Source: Bimuria novae-zelandiae CBS 107.79
Taxonomy: Eukaryota > Ascomycota > Dothideomycetes > Pleosporales > Didymosphaeriaceae
NCBI GenBank assembly: GCA_010015655.1
Contig: ML976737.1
Location: 123,606 to 159,699, forward strand
DNA length: 36,094 nucleotides
Direction: 5' to 3'
The notes beneath the pieces are model-generated. The model saw nothing but the letters and a program-made list of their open reading frames with translations, made no database searches and was not told the DNA's origin. Position 1 is the first letter of the stretch. Every line of letters starts with the position of its first letter. Below are positions 19,800 to 29,514 of this stretch, piece by piece. Position numbers and translations under genes: made by a program.

Positions 19800-22700
19800 A
19801 TCTAGCGAACTTTGTTAATCTCCCTCTTTTTATATAATTTACAAAGTGATATAATATTCATTATAAGTCTCGTTTTATTTATTATACCTAGTTTAATAAG
19901 GTAATTATATAGCAACTTTAAGTTAGTGTAGATAACTATAAGAATAGGTAGCAGGTCTAGGTTTTATATAACCTATCTTAGTGTTATACTTAACGCTATT
20001 ATACTATTAAAGCTACTAACTATTCTATATAGCTCGCTAGCAAGTATACTTCGTGTAATTTATTAATATTTAATTAAGTTCTAATATATAATATTGCCTT
20101 TAATTTTAAAGCTATTTCCCTATTCCGTATAGTGTTTATTTGCTAACGTAATTACAAATATAAGCTACAAGCTTAAGTCTTTATTATTTGTAAATAAGCT
20201 ATTTATAAAGATAAATAGTTTTACAAGGGCAAGATCTAATAGGATAAACGTAAGTCCTTATATAAAGCTTTAGATTTACTATTTAAGTCGTGCGTTAAAG
20301 TAAAAAATATTTATATCTTTTAGTTTAATAACTTGCACGACGGCGGATAGATTAAATACTACCTCTAGTTAGTAAACTAAGGTAATATATACTCCTCTTG
20401 CTCTTTATATAATATATTAATATTATACGTTAATAGCCTTTAGGTTAATTATATAGAGTTAGCTAGATTATCCTTTTCACGTAAGTACGATAGTATCTCC
20501 TTTTAGTAAAATTTATTTACTATTAAACTTAAGGCTTTACTCGTCCGAAAAAATTATTTTTAGTTTTATATAAAAACCTACTTTTTATAGTTCCTCCTTT
20601 TCCTTTTATAAGAAACTAGGGGTGACGATACTAAGCGTATTATCTATTTACATTTTAGTAAGGCTAAAAGTTAGTAGTCTTTTATTCATGCTAAGTAAGT
20701 ATAAGTTATATAAAAAAGAAGTTATCTTAAGCGCGTTTCTATAGTAGTTATAGTAGGTTTTAAACTAATATAGTCCTAATTCTACTACTTTATATAGTAG
20801 CTTAACAATGCGTAGTATAGTGTTAGGTAGGAAGATGTTTTCTAGCTCCTTTAGTAGTTTTGCCTATATCGTACGGAGTAGCTTATCTATAGACTATACC
20901 TACGCTTGCGTAATATCGCGAATTTCGTAATATATACTATATAAGGTAATAAGAGTTAGGCCTAACGCTAAAATAAGTCTCTAGCTTATTTTTTAAATTA
21001 TTAGTAATTATATTAAGATCTTCTCCTTCTCCTTATTAAAATGTCTAGCTAGTATAAGTTATAACTTGTTATATAACTAAGTTAATTTGCCTTTTATTTC
21101 TCGTACGAGGTAGAGATTAAATATTTAGCTAGTATAAATTTTTAAGTTAAACTTATAAACTTTCAATATTTTATTCGTAATTAGGGCGTCTATCTCTATA
21201 TAGTCTAATTCCTTAAAGGGCGCTTTTAGAGTTATAATTACTCCTTCTTACTATAGCCTTAAAGAGAGTTTATACGCGTCTCTTTTCTTTTACGTAAGGT
21301 ATTAGATAGTCTTGTGCGGAGCTTCCCTTTATAAGGTGTTATATTATATAGGATTCTTCCTTAGTCTGCCTCTTCTACGTATCTATAGTTATTTAATTAG
21401 CTATTTTATAGTATAGTTGTTATCTTTAGTAGGTAAAGGTTCTTTTATATAATAATATCGCTTAACGTGCGTATATTAGATAGTTAAGGGTCTATTACCT
21501 AGATCTACTATTACGTCTCTCCTAGTAATACTTTAGATTCTATATAAGCCTATCTAGCCTTTTTTCTTCCTTTAAATTATTACTTTACTTTATAGTAGAA
21601 GGTTAAGGACTTCGTGTAAAGTAGGTCCCTTATAAGTATTTATTACGTAATTAATATTTACCTTTACTCTCTTTGTATAAAGTATTTATATAGCCTTTTA
21701 GATCGCGTAGGCTCGTGTAATAATCTCAGGTAATAGGGAAGAGTTTAGATTAATCCTTAGGTATGCTCAAAAGACTAGGAGCGTTAAGATGAGGCTATTT
21801 AGGCCTACTATATTATTAAGCACCTTAATAGCTATTTATGGTATAAATTTATTATCTATACTATCCTAAACTTCGCTTTAAATAATATTATATATATAAC
21901 GTAGAGGTATATAGACTTATTTTACTTTGCCTATTGCCTAGTGTGCTTTTACTAGTATTTAGTAATATATAGCTCTAACTATCTTCGCACGATTCCTAAA
22001 GTCTTTAAATATAAAGTTAGTTCTTAGGTTATATATAATATAGTCTAGAGGTCCTTAATAAACGTTAATCTAGTATCTATATAGCGCGTCCTAGGTGTCT
22101 CGTGCGAATAAGGATTTTAAAAAGATTATTACCTAAAAGCTTATATTTACGTTAATAATGTATAGTACGTTCTTATTACTATTTCGTAGTTAAAGTCCGT
22201 ATTATCCTTAATAGAAAATTTAAATTATTATAGAGAAGGGTTATATAGTTAGTATTAGTAGTAGAACTTCTTAATTTCTTTTAGTATAGATTAGTTAACT
22301 TCGTGTCCAGCAGTAGTAAGCATCTTATAGAGTCTCTCTGTACGGGGGTGTCTAAAGCGTCGATATAGGCGTCGGAGGGCTATCTCTATAAAGTATAAGA
22401 TTACTTTATCTTGACCTATATTAAAGAATAGGTGTCCCTATTTCCGTATAACAGGTATAGTTAAACCGTCTTTCCGTACGATAACGTTAAGGACGTTATT
22501 ATAGTAGGCTCCTAGCCTGTTAGCGTCTGCTAGGGATAGTAGGAATAGTATAGGGATATTAAGAATATAGTAGGTAACTCTACTAATTAGGTTCTCTATA
22601 TATACGGTCCCTAGTAAACTTTGTAGATTCTAGCCTCTAAAGGAAATATTTGTAGCCATTAAAATCTAATTTACCTTTATACGGGGGTTCTCCTTTAGGC

Positions 22701-24300
22701 ATACTTCTAGTTAAGACTTATTAATAATAAATATCTTTGCTACGCCTGTATCCTAAAGTTCTCCTTAATACTTTATATAATATTAATCTTTAATAATAAA
22801 CTAGTCCAAATATTAGTTAGTTTCTTTATTATAAATATCTTTGCTAGTCGTGCGGTGTAAATAAGTAATTACTATTAAGAACTATGTAGCTTCTTTACTA
22901 TAATTATTAATATTCGAGTTATTATCTTTAGCTATAAGGTTATTAGCTTTGCTATTAGAATATCCTTTATATTTTATAATATAGGTTAAGACTTTTATAT
23001 AGGTTAGCGTGTAGTTATATCTCTTTTTATATAAGGAAATATATTGTCGTTTAGCTTTTAATCTATCTATATAAGAGTAGTTTAAGGACTAGTATCCTTC
23101 CTTTTTGCACACAAAGCACTTCTTTTCTCTTATACTATTATCTTTTTTACGTTATACGTTTTGTGGTCGTGCGTATAATGGGCCTGAGTTCTAGTATGGC
23201 ATTTTATGCCTACTATCTTACGTAGGTCGAGAAGGTATACTAGCAGTAGTTATATATTATTTATTAGTATAGTACGTTCCGTGCGTGTCTTATACTTACT
23301 ATTTAGCTTATTTATCTATTATAATCTATAGTACTACTTAAGAATCTTCGAATAGTGCTTCACACGTAGGTTTAATAAAAAATATAGTTTATTTAAGTTT
23401 TAGTTACCCTCTATATACTTATATAACTATTATATATAGTTATATTTTACCTTTAAATAATAGTCCTATAGCCCTTTGTGCGAGGATTAGTCAATTAATT
23501 ATTATATTAAGGACTTTATATAAGGACTTATTAGGGTTCTCGTGTTTATATTATATAAAGGTTATAGTTATCTAGTTTATCTAATACTAGTTATAGTTAA
23601 CTATAGTGTTAAAGTGCCTATTATTATAATTATATAGTATGTTTTAGGTTTATTTAGGTCCAATATTATAAATATAGTAGGTACTTACGCGGCCTTCTAG
23701 TATATCTAAAAAGAGGATTAAATACTAGCTTTCTAAGATGTCTAATCGTACGTAAAGCTTAATAAAGATCTAGACTTTATTATATATAATATTATAAGGC
23801 TTACTAAAGTAATTATTCTCCTTCTTCTAGATCTTTTAGAATTATATAATCTTATTTAGTAGTATTTTTTAATTCGGGACTTTATGCGCGGGCGATAGAT
23901 TATATATTTATTAAAATAGTATAATTTATTTCTATATTAGTGCTTTATAAATTTATAGTTAAGGCCTTAGACTTCTATACGTATCCTGTTCGTGCGGGGG
24001 AGTATGGAGTGTTTTCTATCTGTATAGATAGGTGTATTCCGTAGTGTGTTCCCTCTAGTGCCCATCTTGCTAGTCTTATAAAGATAGGTTATACGGAGCT
24101 CTCTGCGTAGAGTTTGCGTGTGCCCTTAGGATAGAAGTCGTAGCAGTTTATAGCGTTAGCTCGTACGTGCGTTATTCTTATTTAATAGTTTATACATATA
24201 GTTATTATTATTTAATAGTTCGTACGTATAGAGTTCCTAATAAAGTAGTACCTTCTAGTCCCTATATCGTGTAGAGTCCTTATGCAATAGTGTAGAGCTT
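19800..24300 (-). pseudogene. copia-2 gag-pol remnant
   Basis: On the minus strand, 23118-23077 reads CFVCKKEGY, a stop, then SLNY. This is a CX2CX4HX4C knuckle with His and the last Cys changed to Tyr. Near 22530-22300 come DANRLGAYYNNVLNVIV, IPVIRKQGHLF and the pre-integrase block LRRLYRRFRHPRTERLY. The integrase core follows (FSIKDNTDFNYEIVI, then RYIDTRLTFIKDL). Reverse transcriptase near 21245-20700 shows GVIITLKAPFKELDYIEI, LYLVREIKGKL, ILALGLTLITLYSIYYEI and FKTYYNYYRNALK. Gag and reverse transcriptase are not in the same frame, so indels exist besides the RIP stops. The element would have encoded its own copying and integration enzymes; it cannot now. Confidence 0.75.
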
Positions 24301-25087
24301 CTATACCTAGTTATTATAATTTAAGCTAGGCGTAATTATAGTAATTCCCTTATTTATAAGGAGTACGTAGAGTTTCTTCTTATATATACTAGAGGTTGCT
24401 AAATTATTTATATAATTAATATAAAAAACCCTTTTTATAGTAAGTAAGGAAGTCTTTTTCTCTTTAGCGTATTATATGTAGCTTTATAAGAGCTAAAATA
24501 GTATATAATATAAGCTTCTTTTTGCTGAACGTTTCGTTTATAGTAAATATTAGTATAAGGTATTTTAAATTTATATCTCTCCATAGTATTCGTATAAAGA
24601 TACTAGCCTTATTACTTAGTTTTTAGTATAGCTTATCCTCTTCTTTTTAAGTTATAGTAGCGTGCGAGCTTTACGCGGAGTTTTACATAATAGTATATAT
24701 TTTTAAGTTTTATTTTATATATTAGGCTAGTTAGTATATTAGACTTAAGCTTAAATACTTAGCGTTATTATAATTACGTCACGTTATATTATATAACGTA
24801 GTTATTTTTAATGTAGTATACTAGGTCTATATCGTGCAATACGTATTTTATTATTATATAATACGCACTATCTTCTTTTATTACGTATAATATGTCCTTA
24901 GTAGGTAAGGTAAGTATTATATTATATAAGGCGTAAGTTAATCACTAAAGCTTTTAAATCCCTCTAATATTTTAATAATAAAATAGAGCCTATACTTCCT
25001 ATATAGGTAGTTTTTATCGTTACTTTTACTAATTTATAATTAACTCTCAAGGCGGATAAGGCGTAAAGATAATTAATTACTAAGTAG

Positions 25088-25342
25088 TGTTAAATAAGCT
25101 ATACTAAGTCTTGCATCTCGCAAGATAGTGTAGCTAGATAGTTATATAATAGTACAGGTGAGAAAAGAGTCTAGTATTTAAGTCTTATCTATCTTACCTA
25201 CGTACGGGGGAAAGAGGGTTATAAGGATTAATGTTTGCGCATGGTGCCTGTGGCCTGTGCCTTTGCCTGTGCGGCCTCACGCAACCATTGTCGCCTGTCT
25301 TGCGATATCGCATTCGGTAGCTGCCCGTACTGCGTACGGACA
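25088..25342 (-). repeat. copia-2 LTR (5' LTR of the minus-strand element)
   Basis: 255 bp. It is RIP-altered up to about 25230 and GC-rich and unmutated from there to its outer end CGTACTGCGTACGGACA. A short open frame crossing this end (25235-25489) is LTR plus flank, not a gene. Confidence 0.9.
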
Positions 25343-25992
25343 ATTATAGCGCGTTCCGTGACGGACGAGCTTCTTGACCTTACCCTTTATAAGGGCGGCC
25401 AACAGTGCACGGCCAGTCCGACGCGTTTTGACGATCTTGTCGCCAGCGCGGAGAAACTGCCGGGATGCGCACTCCTTACCTTAAGCTAACCTTTTAAGGC
25501 TACAGTCTTGCACTTTACTGTGTTAGTTTTATTTTTAACCTATTAAGCTCCTTACTAATATCTATTATTACTAATAAATAAGGGGTTAATAGACACGAGT
25601 TAGTTAACAGCACTAATAGAATAAGTAATAGCATAATTAATAACTTGCTTTTTAGTAGTAGAGAGTAATACGCTAAGAGAATAAGATATGCAGAATAGAT
25701 ACGTATTACACTTGTCTATATTCGAGGACGTTGTAGATAATCCGAGCGTCCGGAAGAAAAGGTGTCCCGTCACACCGTGCGTCACAGCACGTAGGGACAG
25801 ACGTTACTCCACTAATATCTATACATTTCGAAGCGTCTGCGAGGTCAGTCCCGGTACGGGTCGGCTGCCCTCCCTGCTAGTCAAAGTACCATCTCACATA
25901 GGCTACATCTAGACGTAATGCATAAGCGAACTAGTTGCCTTTTTTGTATTGCGCCGCCGCTCTAGAGATAATCTACTTACTACATTCCCTCG
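25343..25992. other. Unassigned 3' flank of the NLR-like gene
   Basis: It begins with the ATTAT target duplication of copia-2. Sequence to about 25490 is GC-rich and unmutated, 25490-25720 is AT-rich, then moderate again. Short open frames are present but none is recognisable. Positions 25791-25939 form one arm of an inverted repeat shared with 33603-33780. The 3' untranslated region and transcription end of the minus-strand NLR-like gene should lie here. Confidence 0.5.
25791..25939 (+). repeat. Left arm of a dispersed inverted repeat flanking the NLR-like gene
   Basis: It matches the reverse complement of 33603-33780. The best block is CGAAGCGTCTGC, AGGTCAGT, then GGGTCGGCTGCC and CCCTGCTAG, with mainly transition differences, followed by a weaker block (CATCT, ACGT, TAAGCGA). 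A roughly 10-20 bp gap separates the blocks in this copy. Function unknown. Confidence 0.75.
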
Positions 25993-28900
25993 CTAAGTAT
26001 TGTTTTGGTCGTCTAGTTGTACTGCTTCTAGCTGCCATCTTGCTAGGATTTCGCGAGATGCTAACATGTTAGGATGCTGGGGTCCGAAGACTACTAACCC
26101 TAACTTGCAGCAATTTTCCATTAAGGAAATTGCTCTCTCTACAAGTCCATGGCCTTTGAGCGTAAACGCTAGGTTGGCCATGCTGGTCAGCGTGGAGGGA
26201 TGCTCCTCTCCAAGCACCCTCTTTCTCGTCTCCATCACTTGCACCCCCAGCTCTTCGGCCTTCTTCCACCGGCCTTGATTCCTGTACGTCGACGCCAGGT
26301 TGGCCATGCTGGTCAGCGTGTCTGGATGCTCCTCCCCGAGCACCCTCTTTCTCGTCTCCATCACTTGCACCCCCAGCTCTTCGGCCTCCTTCCACCGGCC
26401 TTGATTCCAAAACGTCGACGCCAGGTTAGCCATGCTGGTCAGCGTGGAGGGATGCTCCTCCCCAAGCACCCTCGAGCTCGTCTCCATTACTTGCACCTCC
26501 AGCTCTTCGGCCTCGTTCCACCGGCCTTGATTCCTGTACGTCGACGCCAGGTTGGCCATGCTGGTCAGCGTGGATGGATGCTCCTCTCCAAGCACCCTCT
26601 TTCTCGTCTCCATCACTTGCACCTCCAGCTCTTCGGCCTCCTTCCACCGGCCTTGATTCCTGTACGTCGACGCCAGGTTGGCCATGCTGGTCAGCGTGTC
26701 TGGATGCTCCTCCCCAAGCACCCTCTTTCTCGTCTCCATCACTTGCACTTCCAGCTCTTCGGCCTCCTTCCACCGGCCTTGATTCCAAAACGTCGACGTC
26801 AGGTTGGCCATGCTGGTCAGCGTGTCTGGATGCTCCTCCCCAAGCACCCTCTTTCTCGTCTCCATCACTTGCACCCCCAGCTCTTCGGCCTTCTTCCACC
26901 GGCCTTGATTCCAAAACGTTGACGCCAGGTTGGCCATGCTGGTCAGAGTGTCTGAATGCTCCTCCCCAAGCACCCTCTTTCTCGTCTCCATCACTTGCAC
27001 AAACAGCTCTTCCGACTCACTATACCGTCCGTCGGTATGTAGTACCATGGCACATTTCCATCTTAGCTTGGTCTTATTGGCCCAGTCTTTGTCGCTAAGA
27101 CTTCGTGCCAGCACATACTCAGCATGTGGAAGTAGTCGTCTCCATTTACTTGTATTGTTGTAGTCATGGTCCGGGAACACGCTAAGTATCCGTGTGATGG
27201 CAGTCTGCGTCCATCGGTCCAGTGTCCCTTGTTTTTGGAGCCATCTTCGTAGGGCATAATGTACCAGTCTATGCACATCGATTGCAGATTCGGCCGGTCG
27301 CCTAGTAACAAGCGCATATAGATCAAGTACTCCGATTGCACAATCCCTTTCGCGAGTCGAGGATGCCTCCAAAAGTACGAGCGAGATGTCTTTCCGGTCT
27401 ATGCAGGCCGCAAGAAACAAATAGTCTGCTGCTAGCGGATTATCTAGACGAATTCGATCCATGGACAGGAGAAGCGTCTTAGCGACAGGGTCTTTAGCAG
27501 TGTGTTTTTTTTGTGTTCCATTGGACGGTTCACTGCTGTGGTCTAATTCTCCGAGCTTCGCCAACCGTGATCGGTAGTCTTCCAATGTGATTTTACTCGC
27601 GTTGATGTATGCTGCTGCCTGCACTAGCGCTAGAGGAAGATGTGACAGCTCTTGTAGCAACAGCTCTGCTTCTGGCTGTTCTGCCGTTGACATTGGACCA
27701 TTGAGATAGTTTTTAAACATTTCCCGGGCTGTGTCTGGCGTCATTTCCCCTAACTTAATCACTTTTTCCAATGCTAATGCCCTGGCAGTATCATTGCTTC
27801 TAGTGGTGAGGAGGATAGCGCATTGTGCAGACTGTGGCAGGTAGTCGCCCAAGTTGGCAGCTCGTTCCTTAGATAAACCGACAGACCTTAGGCTAACGTT
27901 ATCTGCATTGTCAAAGATAAGTAAGGACTCGCACGCGTCTTTCCTGCTGAGATACTGTTTCACCAGCTGCTTGACATCTGCTTTTTCGTCGTCCCAACCA
28001 GGGATGCTAAGTTTTCGGGCAACACTGGCGTATGATTGATAAAGCTGGTCTATGTTGCTAGCGTCGATCCAGAAGACGGAGTAGTTCATTTTGTTTTGCC
28101 TTGTTCTGTACGCAAGTTCGAGTCCTAGCTGCGATTTGCCAGTTCCTCCAGGACCTAATATCGCCACTACTGTACTTTTCTTGCCTCCGAAGAGTTTTTC
28201 TTCTAGCTCAGCAAGCAGCAGCTCACGGCCCACAAAGCGTTCGTTTCGTGAGAACGGAATGATAGAAGGAGCGCCACTAGCTGCGTCCAGTTCGATTTGG
28301 AGTCTTGTCCGCGCTTCCTCTCTCCCCTCACCGTAAGAGGTAGGCATGAAGACGTCAAGAATACCAAGGAGGCAGTAAATCTGGTCTTCAGGTTCGGTCG
28401 TTTTGCGATTCTTGGCCCATTCCAGCCGCTCAGGTATAGTAAAGTCATTTGGCGAAAACCCCTGCAACGCCTTTAATGGGAGGCGTGTAATGTCATGTAG
28501 TAGCTGTTCGAGAGATTGCTTGTCGCCTAATCTTCGTCCTTCAGAAGAAAAGAACTCAGCTGACTTCGGAGCAATGAGCCCTTGAAGCGTCCAGCCTCGG
28601 GTAAACCATGCGCTTGCGCGAAAAGACGCCTCCCAGGTACTTTGTTGGACTATATCTGCTGCACCGGGTACGGAAACATCTGGTAAGAATACGTAGCATT
28701 TTGCTGCTTCTTTGTACCAGCGAAACATGGAGTTGATCGATTTTGAAAGCTCATCAAGGTTCCATTTGTCGATGCAACATGTGTCGATCCAGAAGTATTG
28801 TAACCCGTCTTTCTTCGCTTGTTCAGCACAGAACTTAATCTTTCGATAGCCTTTTTCTTTCGCCCTGTAGCCGTTGTTCCTGACATCCTCGAAAAGAACC

Positions 28901-29034
28901 TCGTCGTCTCCCCATCTATGCGAAAGAATAGCGTATTGAGGAACGACCCTCCCGCTGAAGTCCGCCAAGTTGAGTTTTGGGTCTTGCTCGGGACTGTTAG
29001 GGCTCTCGCGATAATCGATGTAAAGAAGTCGCAT
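25993..29034 (-). CDS. HET / NB-ARC / TPR protein (fungal NLR-type receptor)
   Basis: An intact, intronless frame of 1,013 residues, probably a cytosolic STAND/NLR-type receptor of the kind used in fungal heterokaryon incompatibility and perhaps other non-self responses. Residues 1-250 carry a HET domain: YAILSHRWGDDEVLFED (34-50), GLQYFWIDTCCID (77-89), RGWTLQGLIAPKS (146-158), and SYGEGREEARTRLQ (233-246). An NB-ARC NTPase follows from about 267: FVGREL, Walker A GPGGTGKS (294-301), Walker B LLIFDNAD (371-378), ILLTTRS (407-413), and LSHLPLAL (463-470). From about 668 to the end are tetratricopeptide repeats of the kinesin-light-chain type: seven nearly identical 42-residue units (126-bp DNA period) and a degenerate eighth. 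In known fungal NLRs the repeats sense a ligand, NB-ARC oligomerises on nucleotide binding, and HET triggers cell death; here that is inference. The ATG at 29034 is the first in the frame after an upstream stop. The gene shows no RIP damage although transposons surround it. Confidence 0.93.
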   Translation of the reverse strand: MRLLYIDYRESPNSPEQDPKLNLADFSGRVVPQYAILSHRWGDDEVLFEDVRNNGYRAKEKGYRKIKFCAEQAKKDGLQYFWIDTCCIDKWNLDELSKSINSMFRWYKEAAKCYVFLPDVSVPGAADIVQQSTWEASFRASAWFTRGWTLQGLIAPKSAEFFSSEGRRLGDKQSLEQLLHDITRLPLKALQGFSPNDFTIPERLEWAKNRKTTEPEDQIYCLLGILDVFMPTSYGEGREEARTRLQIELDAASGAPSIIPFSRNERFVGRELLLAELEEKLFGGKKSTVVAILGPGGTGKSQLGLELAYRTRQNKMNYSVFWIDASNIDQLYQSYASVARKLSIPGWDDEKADVKQLVKQYLSRKDACESLLIFDNADNVSLRSVGLSKERAANLGDYLPQSAQCAILLTTRSNDTARALALEKVIKLGEMTPDTAREMFKNYLNGPMSTAEQPEAELLLQELSHLPLALVQAAAYINASKITLEDYRSRLAKLGELDHSSEPSNGTQKKHTAKDPVAKTLLLSMDRIRLDNPLAADYLFLAACIDRKDISLVLLEASSTRERDCAIGVLDLYALVTRRPAESAIDVHRLVHYALRRWLQKQGTLDRWTQTAITRILSVFPDHDYNNTSKWRRLLPHAEYVLARSLSDKDWANKTKLRWKCAMVLHTDGRYSESEELFVQVMETRKRVLGEEHSDTLTSMANLASTFWNQGRWKKAEELGVQVMETRKRVLGEEHPDTLTSMANLTSTFWNQGRWKEAEELEVQVMETRKRVLGEEHPDTLTSMANLASTYRNQGRWKEAEELEVQVMETRKRVLGEEHPSTLTSMANLASTYRNQGRWNEAEELEVQVMETSSRVLGEEHPSTLTSMANLASTFWNQGRWKEAEELGVQVMETRKRVLGEEHPDTLTSMANLASTYRNQGRWKKAEELGVQVMETRKRVLGEEHPSTLTSMANLAFTLKGHGLVERAISLMENCCKLGLVVFGPQHPNMLASREILARWQLEAVQLDDQNNT
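26130..27020 (-). repeat. Tandem 126-bp repeats encoding TPR units
   Basis: Seven head-to-tail units of 126 bp plus a diverged end unit, inside the NLR-like gene. The marker GATTCC recurs at exact 126-bp steps (26277, 26403, 26529, 26655, 26781, 26907). Units differ at only a few bases, most of them changing amino acids at the same few positions. High identity points to recent unequal exchange or gene conversion. Long open frames also appear on the opposite strand here, but only because the repeat lacks stops in those frames. Confidence 0.92.
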
Positions 29035-29193
29035 TATTACGGTCTCACTTGCAAGTAGATATGGTGAAAGAGTAGAGAACGCAAACAGCTCACAACCAAC
29101 TAAGGTGCGTAGCTACAGATGGGGGGGGGGACATAGAAGCTTCCGATGTGTTTATATCGCTGATAGTTGGGGGTAGAGCTATAGAGGCTGGTA
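29035..29193 (-). promoter_or_regulatory. 5' flank and likely promoter of the NLR-like gene
   Basis: Only 159 bp of unmutated sequence separate the start codon from the pogo-2 terminus. It contains a run of ten G residues at 29121-29130 (ten C on the coding strand), about 87 bp before the ATG. No TATA box is evident. Any further upstream regulatory sequence must lie inside or beyond pogo-2. Confidence 0.4.
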
Positions 29194-29514
29194 CCGTGTC
29201 CGTGCACCGAACGCCCGGAGTCACCGAACGCCCGCTCCGGCACCTTCACGCCTATCACAGACATGAGGCTGTAGAGCCACATACAATAGCTATTATTATA
29301 AGAACTTTTAGTAGTTTATTCTATAGCTTTATATAATTATTTTAAATGCCTACTATACCCTTTTAGGTCTAATTTTATAGTCGCGACTACTCTTTTTAAT
29401 CTTAAGAGTTAAGGAATGCTTATAAATAATAAGTTAATTATAAGTAACTATAGTACTATATTTTTACTTCTTTTTAGGTGCTATAGCTTATAAAGCCTTA
29501 TATTTACGTTTTTA

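Larger units (their letters stand above)
19314..25342 (-). mobile_element. Ty1/copia retrotransposon copia-2, full length, RIP-inactivated
   Basis: A 6,029-bp element bounded by direct repeats at 19314-19581 and 25088-25342 and by perfect ATTAT target duplications (19309-19313 and 25343-25347). The coding strand is minus: gag with zinc knuckle (about 24400-23070), pre-integrase and integrase (about 22500-21700), reverse transcriptase (about 21300-20400) and RNase H towards 19800. Integrase before reverse transcriptase makes it Ty1/copia. The interior is heavily RIP-mutated, while the outermost 80-110 bp of each LTR are spared. Confidence 0.9.

Noticed and set aside
25235..25489. 84-codon open frame with many cysteines at the right copia-2 boundary
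   Set aside because: It starts inside the LTR and crosses the target duplication into flank; the length comes from the spared GC-rich LTR end, not from a gene.
26200..27098. Long open frames of 162-240 codons on both strands across the TPR array
   Set aside because: They are shadows of the 126-bp tandem repeat. A stop-free unit gives stop-free arrays in other frames, and only the minus-strand frame encodes recognisable TPRs continuous with NB-ARC.
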